Below, piece after piece: positions 1-8,400 of a DNA stretch of 64,000 nt. The notes below the pieces were generated by a model. The model had not been told where the DNA came from, did not search any database, and saw only the letters and a program-made list of their open reading frames with translations. Origin of the DNA: CAVSQX01 sp963730225 (lineage in GTDB: Bacteria > Planctomycetota > Phycisphaerae > Tepidisphaerales > Tepidisphaeraceae); the NCBI GenBank assembly GCA_963730225.1, contig CAVSQX010000004.1, positions 434,001 through 498,000 of the forward strand, read 5' to 3'. Each line of letters begins with the position of its first letter. Within the stretch, counting starts at the first letter, position 1. A program made the translations under genes and the position numbers.

Positions 1-21
1 AATCCGAACAATCGAGTTGCC

Positions 22-76
22 GGAAGCTGAAAAGGTGGGAAGCTGAAAAGGTGACATCCACCGATTTGACAATCGG
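22..76 (+). repeat. Dispersed REP-like repeat, copy A, left of the transposase
   Basis: Two tandem 16-mers, GGAAGCTGAAAAGGTG at 22-37 and 38-53, are followed by ACATCCACCGATTTGACAAT. A close copy in the same orientation lies at 2886-2922. An inverted copy lies on the far side of the transposase gene and is split by the IS (769-787 and 1858-1879). A diverged copy with the same two-unit plan borders the second IS at 43302-43340. The position beside a REP-associated transposase suggests that these are the cognate end sequences of that transposase. Confidence 0.7.
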
Positions 77-102
77 AAGCGAAACAAATAGGCTGTTTGC
101 TC

Positions 103-774
103 ATGCCTCGCACGTCCCGGGCTGCGATCGGCGGTGTGGTCTATCATGTGCTCAACCGCGGCAACGGGCGCATGAAAATCTTCCGCAAGCCCGGTGATTA
201 CAAAGCCTTCATCGAATTGATCGCCCAGGCGAAACAGCACGCCGATATCGAGATATTCGGCTTCTGCCTGATGCCGAATCATTGGCACTTGGTCGTGCGT
301 CCGGCACGGGATGGCGACATGGCCCGATATTTTTCCTGGCTCACTAACACGCACGTCAAGCGGTACCGCAGCCACTATCGTCGCACCAGCGGACACTTGT
401 ATCAGGGCCGCTACAAAAGTTTTGCCGTCGAGGAGGACGCCTACCTGTTGACGTTGCTTCGATATGTGCAGTCCAATCCGCTGCGGGCCAGGCTGGTCAA
501 GCGAGCGCAGAACTGGCGCTGGTCGAGCTTGGGTTGCCAGGGTAAATTATCCGCGGCGATCCTGGACGATTGGCCGGTGGATCGGCCGGGCAATTGGACT
601 GCGCTGGTGAATGAAGCGTTGGTCCCAGTCCAGAACGAGCGACTAAAGGCGAGCTTCCAGCGCGGACGACCGTTGGGAGGTGCGAAATGGACGGCAACGA
701 TGGCCCAACGAATGGGCTTGCAATACACGCTGAACCCGCGCGGCCGGCCGGAACAAAAGCGAGTGAAATCGTGA
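103..774 (+). CDS. REP-associated tyrosine transposase (Y1 / IS200-like)
   Basis: The 223-residue protein belongs to the TnpA_REP branch of Y1 HUH transposases, single-strand DNA nucleases thought to mobilise or maintain REP repeats. The start region MPRTSRAAIGGVVYHVLNRG is typical of the family. The HUH-type motif appears as NHWHLVV near residue 65, and the usual downstream segment YLLTLLRYVQSNPLRA is present, with the predicted nucleophilic Tyr in this part. A TTG lies 6 nt upstream, but the ATG at 103 matches the family start. The gene is flanked by inverted copies of the GGAAGCTGAAAAGGTG repeat; the right copy is interrupted by an IS. It looks intact. The recognition of those repeats by this enzyme is inference. 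Confidence 0.9.
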   Translation: MPRTSRAAIGGVVYHVLNRGNGRMKIFRKPGDYKAFIELIAQAKQHADIEIFGFCLMPNHWHLVVRPARDGDMARYFSWLTNTHVKRYRSHYRRTSGHLYQGRYKSFAVEEDAYLLTLLRYVQSNPLRARLVKRAQNWRWSSLGCQGKLSAAILDDWPVDRPGNWTALVNEALVPVQNERLKASFQRGRPLGGAKWTATMAQRMGLQYTLNPRGRPEQKRVKS

Positions 775-787
775 AACGGTGGATGTC

Positions 788-1857
788 AGGCTCTGTCTCA
801 ATCCTCCGTTTCTTCCGCGCAGGCGAGCATGATGTTGTGCGTCAGTACACGCCACAACATTTCCTTTTTGCGGCGTTCGGGAGTGCGTGAACGCAGAGCC
901 GAGCCCAGGTTGCGTTTGATCATGCTGTGAACCGTCTCGCTCTGGGCGCGTTGGCTGTACTGCTTCTGATCCGCCTTGCGTTTGAATCGTTTGGCCATGT
1001 GTCGTCTCCATCGGCCCGTCGGCAATTTGCTCGTCGGGCGGCCGATGCCCGGCGGGATGATCGATCGCACGCCCAGATCTTCACGCGCCCGGTGGTGATT
1101 GGCTTCGCTGTCGTAGCCGGCGTCGGCGACGACCACCGCCACCTTCGCTCGCCGCGTGGCCTGAGTGAGCAGATCGTCAAAGTCCACAGCGTCCGAACCG
1201 TTGCCGATGTGCACCCTGGCCGAGAGGATCAGATGACATCCGCTGTCGACCGCCAGTGCGAGCTTGGGCATGCGACGCAGACTCGCCGATCGCAGCAGGT
1301 TGACGCTTTTACCCCATTTCCCCGGCTTTTTCACGCTACGGCCGCGCGGTTTCAGCGCCATGTGGCGACAGCGGCGGTCGTAGTGCGCAGAACGATGACG
1401 CTGCTCAAAGCAGGTGCTGTCCATCGCCAGCGGTTTGCGGCGCACGCTCAACAAACCGGCCCCGGCAAACAGTTCGGCCAGCCGATCGAGCATTCCCTGA
1501 CAACGCCGGCTGGTGATCAGCGCGTCAAACGCACGCCACAGTGTGTTGTGATCCGGCGCTTTGCTCAGACCGATCTCCGCGAGCCACTGCGGCGCATCGG
1601 CCAACAACGCCTCGGTTCGCCGATAGCTCAAGCCAAAGAATTCGCGCACCACCAGACAGGCGAACAATTGGCCGAGCGTAAAATCGTGACGAGAGAACTT
1701 GCAGGAATGTTCGGGAAGCAAGCCGGCGCGAGATGATAGGCTACACGTATCACCGTCCGTGGCGATTGACAGGTCTGCATCCCGCATCTTGTAGCCAGTT
1801 CGCCGACATCGCGCTACCGAACATGCGCCGAACATCGGGAGGATTGAGACAGAGCCT
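788..1857 (-). mobile_element. IS element copy 1 (IS5-like DDE type), 1070 bp
   Basis: The perfect 20-bp terminal inverted repeat AGGCTCTGTCTCAATCCTCC is at 788-807, with its complement at 1838-1857. A direct repeat GGATGTC flanks the element at 781-787 and 1858-1864. One more base, T, also matches on both sides, so the target duplication is 7 or 8 bp. It encodes one transposase on the minus strand. A nearly identical copy lies in the opposite orientation at 42229-43301 and is 3 nt longer. This copy sits inside the right-hand REP-like repeat of the neighbouring transposase unit. Confidence 0.93.
798..1835 (-). CDS. IS5-like DDE transposase, copy 1 with altered N-terminus
   Basis: The 345-residue DDE transposase is identical to copy 2 from LLPEHSCKF to the end. 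Acidic catalytic motifs are visible as AMDSTCFE, VVADAGYDSEA and QRAQSETVHSMIKRNLGS. Compared with copy 2, three single-nucleotide losses fall within about 100 nt after the start codon. Together they restore the frame, so roughly residues 4-40 are translated in other frames. Copy 2 reads VAYHLAHGLLPEH here, which fits related transposases better. This copy may therefore have an impaired N-terminal DNA-binding part, or carry sequencing errors. The start ATG corresponds to that of copy 2. Confidence 0.85.
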   Translation of the reverse strand: MFGACSVARCRRTGYKMRDADLSIATDGDTCSLSSRAGLLPEHSCKFSRHDFTLGQLFACLVVREFFGLSYRRTEALLADAPQWLAEIGLSKAPDHNTLWRAFDALITSRRCQGMLDRLAELFAGAGLLSVRRKPLAMDSTCFEQRHRSAHYDRRCRHMALKPRGRSVKKPGKWGKSVNLLRSASLRRMPKLALAVDSGCHLILSARVHIGNGSDAVDFDDLLTQATRRAKVAVVVADAGYDSEANHHRAREDLGVRSIIPPGIGRPTSKLPTGRWRRHMAKRFKRKADQKQYSQRAQSETVHSMIKRNLGSALRSRTPERRKKEMLWRVLTHNIMLACAEETED

Positions 1858-1879
1858 GGATGTCACCTTTTCAGCTTCC
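1858..1879 (-). repeat. REP-like repeat, right-hand inverted copy, split by the IS
   Basis: The sequence after the IS, GGATGTCACCTTTTCAGCTT, is the reverse complement of the repeat at about 38-60. The remaining part, CGGTGGATGTC, lies on the other side of the IS at 777-787. Removing the IS and one target copy restores a full inverted partner of the left repeat around the REP-type transposase gene. Confidence 0.75.
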
Positions 1880-2090
1880 GCCCCGTTTGTATTTCCGGAG
1901 AATGAGTGATGGCCCCTTTTCCGTGTCCTGCGGTATCGGGCGAGAACTACCGTTCGGAGGTCGAAGGCGGCGGCGTGAGGGCGGTCTCCGTCAAAGAACC
2001 GGGAGCTTTCGACATCAAAGATTCCCGTCCGGTAGACTTTCTGGACGATGCTACGCGGCGCGAAGGAGGTGTTCGAGTAGCATTCCACCT

Positions 2091-2732
2091 ATGCCGGTGC
2101 CAAAGCACATAAAGCAGCGCTTCGATTACAACATCAAGCGCGTTGAAAATCTCGTGACGATGTTCTGTGACATTGAGCAAAGTAACGGGAAGAACTCACA
2201 CCGAAAGGACCTCCTCCGCGCCGCCGTGGTGTGGCTCCATGCGACGGTCGAAGACGTGCTACGCAATTTGTTGAAATGGAAATTGCCAACAGCCGACGCC
2301 AGCTATTTGAACAGCCTTCCAATTCCAAACACTCAATATTCACGAAAACACAAGTCGCAGCTTGGCGATCTCGTGGCGAAATACGGAGACAAGAAAGTGA
2401 GCGACATTCTAACCGTGTCCATCGAAGCTCACTTAGATCGACTGAACTGGAGCGGTACAGAACAGATTGCCAAAACTTTGGAATCCTTGAAGATCTCTCC
2501 CGCTCCGTTCAAAGCCGACCTTGCGGCGTTGAATGAGCTCATATCGCGGCGACACCAAATCGTTCATCAGAGCGACAGGGAAAAATCGGACGATAACTCG
2601 CACGGCAAGGTGCGAACTATCAACAAGGATGATGTTGATAAATGGCTCGAAGCTGTAAAGGCCTTCTTTGCGAAGCTGCTTAAAGAGGCGGAGCCTAAAC
2701 CCCGAAAGAAGCTGGCTCCTGACGCCGTATGA
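2091..2732 (+). CDS. HEPN-domain protein (RiboL-PSP-HEPN-like), possible RNase
   Basis: The 213-residue protein begins MPVPKHIKQRF, with a purine-rich GAAGGAGG about 20 nt upstream. An upstream extension in the same frame has low-complexity arginine-rich sequence and was excluded. The C-terminal half contains SRRHQIVHQSDRE, an R-x4/5-H signature of HEPN nucleases close to that of the RiboL-PSP-HEPN group. An N-terminal segment RAAVVWLHATVEDVLRNLL may supply the conserved acidic residue of the four-helix bundle. HEPN proteins of this type are often toxins or abortive-infection RNases, but no nucleotidyltransferase or other antitoxin gene is adjacent. It sits between direct repeats in a mobile region. 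The function as an RNase is inferred from the motif only. Confidence 0.7.
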   Translation: MPVPKHIKQRFDYNIKRVENLVTMFCDIEQSNGKNSHRKDLLRAAVVWLHATVEDVLRNLLKWKLPTADASYLNSLPIPNTQYSRKHKSQLGDLVAKYGDKKVSDILTVSIEAHLDRLNWSGTEQIAKTLESLKISPAPFKADLAALNELISRRHQIVHQSDREKSDDNSHGKVRTINKDDVDKWLEAVKAFFAKLLKEAEPKPRKKLAPDAV

Positions 2733-2885
2733 CGCTGCGCATTTATTTCCGGGAGAATGTGAGAGAATACGGACGCGGCTAGTTATTATCTACGGCTGCC
2801 AGAAGAGAAGTTGCCTAAACCCCGCCGCCGCAGATCAAATCAGCTTCTGAACCTCCCGCATCGTCAGTCCGCGATCCTTGAACAG

Positions 2886-2922
2886 AGGCTGAAAAGGTGA
2901 CATCCATCGATTTGACAATTGG
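2886..2922 (+). repeat. REP-like repeat, copy B
   Basis: The segment AGGCTGAAAAGGTGACATCC and the following ATCGATTTGACAATTGG match positions 40-76 with only a few changes. The two copies are in the same orientation, so the transposase, the IS and the HEPN gene all lie between direct repeats. The rest of 2733-3043 holds no gene that I can support. Confidence 0.65.
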
Positions 2923-3004
2923 GCGCAAACAACCCGGGCAGATCTGATTTGATTATTGCCAAAGAAGCGTGCAAAAACAGATTCGCAGGAGGGCCCCCAC
3001 CCTG

Positions 3005-3031
3005 CCCTCCCCTGAAGTACCAAGGGGAGGG
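3005..3031 (-). terminator. Hairpin downstream of pgm
   Basis: A perfect 9-bp stem CCCTCCCCT / AGGGGAGGG with a 9-nt loop lies 13 nt past the stop codon of the minus-strand pgm gene. There is no T-run after it, so it may be a dispersed palindromic repeat or a Rho-assisted stop rather than a classic intrinsic terminator. Confidence 0.45.
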
Positions 3032-3043
3032 GAAAATGCGCAG

Positions 3044-4705
3044 TTATTCATGCGCGCCTCCGTAGCTCGCCAGCGCTTTGCCAACGATGCGCTGCGCTTC
3101 GTCCAGGATTTTGTTCAGATGTTCCTGGCTGACAAAACTTTCGGCGTAGATTTTGTAGACATCTTCGGTGCCGCTGGGGCGGGCGGCGAACCAGCCGGAG
3201 GGGGTGACGACTTTGAGGCCGCCGATGGGGGCGTCGTTGCCGGGGGCGTTGGTGAGCTTGGCGGTGATGGGCTCGCCGGCTAATTCGGTGGCGGTGACGG
3301 AATCGGCGGTGAGGGATTTGAAAGCGGCTTTTTGTTTGGGGGTGGCGGGAGCGTCGATGCGGGTGTAGTAGGGCATGCCGAATTCGTTGACCAGATCGGC
3401 GAAGTGCTGGCCGGGGTCTTTGCCGGTGCGGGCGGTGATCTCGGCGGCTAACAGATCGAGAATGATGCCGTCCTTGTCGGTGGTCCAGACGGAGCCGTCC
3501 ATCTTCAGGAAGCTGGCTCCGGCGCTTTCTTCGCCGCCGAAGCAGATGCTGGCGTCGCAGAGGCCGGCGGAGAACCATTTGAAGCCGACGGGGACTTCCA
3601 TCAGCTCGCGGCCCAGACGCTGCACGACGCGGTCGATCATGCTGCTGCTGACGAGTGTTTTGCCGACTTCCGCCTTGCCGGGCCAATGGGGGCGATGGGT
3701 GAGAAGGTAGTCGATGGCGACGGCGAGATAATGGTTGGGGTTCATCAGGCCGGCGGAAGGGGTGACGATGCCGTGGCGATCGGAGTCGGGATCGTTGCCG
3801 AAGGCGATTTGGTATTGGTCTTTGAGTTTCACCAGATCGGCCATCGCCCAGGGGCTGGAGCAATCCATGCGAATTTTGCCATCGTGATCGACGGGGACGA
3901 ATCGGAATGTGGGATCGAGCTTTTTGTTTACGACGGTTAGATCGAGATCGTACAATTCTCGGATCGGCTCCCAGTAGGCGAGGGAAGCGCCGCCGAGCGG
4001 ATCGACGCCGATCTTTATGCCGGCGGAGCGCACGGAGTCGAGATCGACGACGTTGGCCAAATCCTGCACGTAGGAGTGGATGAAATTGTGCGGATGGGTG
4101 GTCGATGCGGAAAGTGCGGCGTCCAGCGGGATTTTCTTCACGTCGGCGTTGGCGGATTGGAGCAGCGCATTGGCGCGATCCTGAATCCAGGAGGTGATGT
4201 CGGTGTCGGCGGGTCCGCCGTTGGGCGGGTTGTATTTGAACCCGCCATCGCCGGGGGGATTGTGCGAGGGGGTGATGATGATGCCGTCGCACAGGCCGGT
4301 GGTTCGGCCGCGGTTGTTGCTGAGGATCGCCCAGGAAATGACGGGGGTGGGCGTGTCGCCGTCGTGTTTGGCGAAAAATGTTTCGATGCCGTTGGCGGCC
4401 AAGACCCCAAGTGCGGTGTTTTGCGCGGGAGTGGAGAGGGCGTGGGTGTCTTTGCCGAGGTAGAGCGGGCCGTCGATTCCGTTGGTGGTGCGGTAATCGA
4501 CGATCGCCTGGGTGATGGCCAGGATGTGCGCTTCGGTGAAGGTGCCGTCGGTGGGCGTGCCGCGATGGCCGCTGGTGCCGAAGGAGACTCGTTGGCGCGG
4601 ATCGGAGGGATCGACGGAACGGTCGTGATATTGGCGGATCAGATCGGCGACGTTGATGAGCATGTCGGCGGACGGATGTTTGCCGGCTCGCGGATTCACC
4701 TGCAT
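3044..4705 (-). CDS. pgm: Phosphoglucomutase (alpha-D-glucose phosphate-specific)
   Basis: The 553-residue enzyme interconverts glucose 1-phosphate and glucose 6-phosphate in the cytosol, supplying Glc-1-P for nucleotide sugars. The N-terminal segment VSFGTSGHRGTPTDGTFTE is the family hallmark. The active-site serine loop appears as IIITPSHNPPGDGGFKYNPP, the metal loop as GNDPDSDRHGI, the sugar-binding loop as FGGEESAGASF, and the phosphate loop as ARPSGTEDVYKIY. The length matches the usual 546 or so residues. The start ATG at 4705 is preceded by GGAAGG; the open frame extends further upstream only across the GNAT gene. It overlaps the GNAT gene by 10 nt, implying coupled translation. The position next to the polysaccharide block fits a role in sugar-nucleotide supply. 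Confidence 0.95.
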   Translation of the reverse strand: MQVNPRAGKHPSADMLINVADLIRQYHDRSVDPSDPRQRVSFGTSGHRGTPTDGTFTEAHILAITQAIVDYRTTNGIDGPLYLGKDTHALSTPAQNTALGVLAANGIETFFAKHDGDTPTPVISWAILSNNRGRTTGLCDGIIITPSHNPPGDGGFKYNPPNGGPADTDITSWIQDRANALLQSANADVKKIPLDAALSASTTHPHNFIHSYVQDLANVVDLDSVRSAGIKIGVDPLGGASLAYWEPIRELYDLDLTVVNKKLDPTFRFVPVDHDGKIRMDCSSPWAMADLVKLKDQYQIAFGNDPDSDRHGIVTPSAGLMNPNHYLAVAIDYLLTHRPHWPGKAEVGKTLVSSSMIDRVVQRLGRELMEVPVGFKWFSAGLCDASICFGGEESAGASFLKMDGSVWTTDKDGIILDLLAAEITARTGKDPGQHFADLVNEFGMPYYTRIDAPATPKQKAAFKSLTADSVTATELAGEPITAKLTNAPGNDAPIGGLKVVTPSGWFAARPSGTEDVYKIYAESFVSQEHLNKILDEAQRIVGKALASYGGAHE

Positions 4706-5280
4706 GATTTTCCTTCCAAATGAACCGCCACAAACGGCGGCATCGAGGCCCAGGCGGTCGGTTCGGCGGGAACGGACGGCAGCGGGTCGAGCAGGGGCAG
4801 CTCCCACCAACCGACGTCGCGCCATTGGCCGAATTTGTATCCGACCGATTTGTACAGGGCCACGGAGCGAAAGCCCAGCGATTCGTGCAAGCCGACGCTG
4901 GCGGAATTCGGGAGCGTGACACCGGCGTAGGCCATGGCGAAGCCCTGTTGGCGAAGCAGTTGGAAAAGCTGTCGATACAGGAGGCTGCCGATTCCGCGGC
5001 GGTGGTGGGACTGAGAGAGATAAATTGCGACGTTGACCGACCATCGATAGGAAGCGCGAGCACCGTGAGGGCCGGCGTAGGAGTAGCCGATGACATTTCC
5101 GGCATCTTCGGCGACGAGATAGGGATATCGGGGGAGCGTTTCAGAGATGCGGATGGAAAAGTCGGCGGCGGTGGGCGGGGTTTCTTCAAACGTGATTGGG
5201 GTTTGCAGCACGTAGATCCGATAGATGGCGGCGATCGCCGGGGCGTCGGCGGCGGTGGCTTGTCGGATGAGGAAGGCCAT
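4696..5280 (-). CDS. GNAT N-acetyltransferase, phosphinothricin/methionine-sulfoximine type
   Basis: The 194-residue protein begins MAFLIRQATAADAPAI, with GGGAG about 9 nt upstream. The segments ITFEETPPT and YLVAEDAGNVIGYSYAG, and the acetyl-CoA loop in YLSQSHHRRGIGSLLYRQL, are typical of the Pat/MnaT (YncA) branch of GNAT enzymes. These acetylate the amino group of methionine sulfoximine or phosphinothricin, and sometimes other small amines. The cytosolic monodomain fold fits the length. It is followed by pgm with a 10-nt overlap. The true substrate in this organism cannot be read from the sequence. Confidence 0.87.
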   Translation of the reverse strand: MAFLIRQATAADAPAIAAIYRIYVLQTPITFEETPPTAADFSIRISETLPRYPYLVAEDAGNVIGYSYAGPHGARASYRWSVNVAIYLSQSHHRRGIGSLLYRQLFQLLRQQGFAMAYAGVTLPNSASVGLHESLGFRSVALYKSVGYKFGQWRDVGWWELPLLDPLPSVPAEPTAWASMPPFVAVHLEGKSCR

Positions 5281-5305
5281 AGTTGGTGCTCCCATACACT
5301 GATTC

Positions 5306-5449
5306 ACCACGGAGTACACGGAGGACACGGAGAAAGAAAGGAAAGAGAGAGAGGGATTAATGCAACGCTCAACGCTCAACGTTGAAGCTCAGCCTGAAGC
5401 GATTGTGCATTTCGTGATCTCTCCGCGTCCTCCGTGTGCTCCGTGGTGA
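5306..5449. repeat. Long intergenic inverted repeat
   Basis: The 30-nt arm at 5306-5335 and its reverse complement at 5420-5449 match at 28 of 30 positions, separated by 84 nt. The arms read like TCACCACGGAGTACACGGAG and carry the repeated theme CACGGAG. It fills most of the gap between the giant glycosyltransferase gene and the GNAT gene. It could form a cruciform, act as a processing or termination signal, or be a dispersed repeat of this genome. Confidence 0.75.
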
Positions 5450-5460
5450 GTTTCTCGGCA

Positions 5461-8400
5461 CTAATTCTCCAGTACAAAATCATGCCGGCCACGGGGGAGA
5501 TTGGGGTTGTAATATGGATCGTTGGCCAACACGTTTTGCCAGAGGCGCGAAAACAGTTCGACTTCCATCGGGTTTTGGGATTTGCGCTTCGCGGTGATCG
5601 ACTCGAAGTGATAAAGCTGGCAGTATGGCGTGAAAACGATGCGATATCCGGCCTTGCGAACGGCCAGGCAAAAAGAGGTGTCGTTGTAGTCGATGGCGAA
5701 TCGCTCATCGAACCCGCCGACCTGGGCGATGACGGCTTTGCGGGTGGCCATGCAGGCGCCAGTGACGGCGGAATAATTGCGGATGAGATTGGGGAACCCG
5801 CCGTAACCGACGGTGTCGGCGGGATGACCGTGATAGACGTGGGCTGCGCCGCCGTTGACGCCGAGCACGACACCGGCGTGTTGGATGCGCTGATCGGGCG
5901 TGAGCAGCTTGGCTCCGACCACGCCGATCTCGTGCAATTGCGAAAGCTCCAAAAGCGCCGACAGCCAATCGCCGTCGATGACTTCCATGTCGTCGTTGAG
6001 AAACACCAGATGCTCGGTTTGCACGTGCGCGAATGTGAAATTCGCTTTGCGGGCAAAATTAAACGGCGATTGCGGGCCGTTGTAGCTGGCGATTTCGCAT
6101 TTCGAATCCAGCAATTGCGATCGCTGTGAGGAAGCAAGGTTTCGGTTGTCGACGATGAGAATGCGGTAGTTGGGATAATCGGTATGGCGGCGGATCGATT
6201 CGACGAAGTTGCAAACCAGGTCGATTTTTCCGCGGCCGGAGACGTTGCTGATGCGGGCATCGGTGGTGATGGCCAATGTGACCGGCGGATTGCCGCGAAT
6301 GGCCGGGCGGATGCGGAACATTCCGGCGAGCTTGCCGGGCACGACCTGGCCGTTCAATCCAATGCGTTGAGTATGCTGCTCCAGAGCGCGATGGGCGGCC
6401 AGAAGCGCCTTGGGCTTGGCGTCCACCTCGGCGGCGGCGGAGCCGGGAATCTTGCGCCAGTGATAGAGAATCCGGGGAACGTGCACGATGTTTTCGGTGA
6501 TCTCGGAAAGCCGCAGAGCCAAGTCGTAATCCTGAGCACCGGTGAATTCGTTGCGGAACATTCCGATCTGGAGGAACAGGGTTTTGCGCACGACCAGCAC
6601 GTGCAGCAGATACATCACGGAACGCAAATGCTCCGGGGACCAATCGGGCTTGAAATAGGGTTCGACGGGGCGGCCGTCGGGCTCGAGCTTGTCTTCGTCG
6701 CTGTAGATCAGATCGGCCAGCGGATTTTGATTGATCGCATGGGCGATCCAGTAGAGGGCGTCGGGATCGAGTTCGTCATCGTTGTCGAGCATGGCGAGGA
6801 ATTGGCCGATCGAAAGCTCGACGGCGCGATTGCTGGCTGCGGAGATTCCCTGATTCTGAGAAAGATGAATGATCTTGATGCGCGGATCGGCGCCCTGATA
6901 TCGCTCCAGGACTTGGAGCGTCGCGGGATCGGAGGAGTGGTCGTCGCAGATGCACAGTTCCCATTTTGGATAACTCTGCGCGATGACGGAACGAATGCAT
7001 TTTTCCAGGTATTCCGCCGGCACGTTAAAGACGGGGGTGATGACGCTGATGATGGGTTGAAGCGGCAGCGGGTCGAATTGCACGCCGCGCTGCCTCGGTG
7101 GAACGCGGATTTGCTCGCGCCGCGGTCGGGTGACGGTCGATTCCTTCACGTCGGACGTCAGGCCCAATTCCTCGAAGCGTGCTTTGATGATTGATCCAAC
7201 GGCCTGGACGCCGAGCGATCGGCGAACCGTTTCGCGCGCTTTTTCACCGCGTGCCCTGCGTCCGGATTCATCCTCGAAGGCGAGCTTCATCTTTTCGCAC
7301 AGATCGTCGAACTTCGGATTGGCCCAGATATTCCCCGGCAGATACGGGCCGTAGGCCTGACCGATGGCGACGAGATCGTAATCCACGGGATAACTGTTGT
7401 CCGTGGACATGAAATCCATGTTGCCCGAGTACCCGGTGGCGACGACGGCTTTGCCGAAGTACATGGATTCGGCGATGTTGAGGCCGAACCCTTCGGCGCG
7501 GTGCGGCGACACCAGGGCGTCGGCGACATTGTGCAGGCTCACGGCCTGCTCATCGCTGAGCACGCCGGGCAGCAGACGGATATTTCCGGCGGCGGCGGCC
7601 TCCTGCATCTGGCGAACGGCCGGCAGGTTGTAGGTCATCGAGTGATACTTCAGAACCAGCAACACGTCCTTGCGGCTGCCGAAAGTTCGCTTGAAGGCGT
7701 CGACCAAAGTGAGCGGGTTTTTTCGTTCCATGTAGCTGGAAACATCGAACGAGTACAAAAAAATGAAAGCGTCGGCGGGGAATCGGAAGTAATCCCGATC
7801 GTGAACGGCCAGCGGTTCCAGCTCGTCGACGATGTGCGGAATGCGGATCACCGGGAGCGGAGAAATCGACGCCACGGATTGCCGGACGAATTCCGAAGGC
7901 GTCCAGATTTCGTCCAGCCCGCGGAAATAGGGCCGCCAATCGGTCCGCAGGCTGGGCAGTTCCCAGACCCAGATGCCGATGTTGTATTTGTCTTTCAGCA
8001 CGCCGGGGCCGTACTTGCCGATGAAATAGGGCATCGAATCGGCGTTCTGGTGAATCACGTTGATGCGATACCCGGCCTGCGCTTCGGCGGGACAGGCGGC
8101 TGCTTCGAAGAGGCGATTGTCCAGTGGATCGTCGCGCTTCCAGGAGGGAACGTCGTGAGCCTCCATGGGAAACCCCAACTGGGCCAGGGCCTTTTGGTAA
8201 CCTCGTCCGGCTTTGCCCAGTCCGGATCGCGCGCTGAGCGGGCTGTAAAAATTGATCCCGGGCGGACGGGCTTGAATCTCAAGGAGGCGAAGACGAATCG
8301 CCGCGGGATCGGGCGGAGGTTCGGCGATGACCACTGATGCCGATGCGGCTGAATCGCCTCCGGGCTGCGAACCATCAGGCAGGCGCTGAATCTCGGAACG

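Noticed and set aside
927..1736. Long open frame antisense to the IS transposase
   Set aside because: It mirrors the transposase gene on the other strand, is repeated in the second IS copy and has no family resemblance; it arises from GC-rich codon use.
2835..3023. Short minus-strand frame ending LFKDRGLTMREVQKLI
   Set aside because: The end looks protein-like and could be a gene remnant, but it crosses the REP-like repeat and has no start signal.
3048..5189. A 713-codon open frame overlapping pgm and the GNAT gene on the same strand
   Set aside because: It is extremely Arg/Pro/Ser rich and lies over two recognisable enzymes; a shadow frame.
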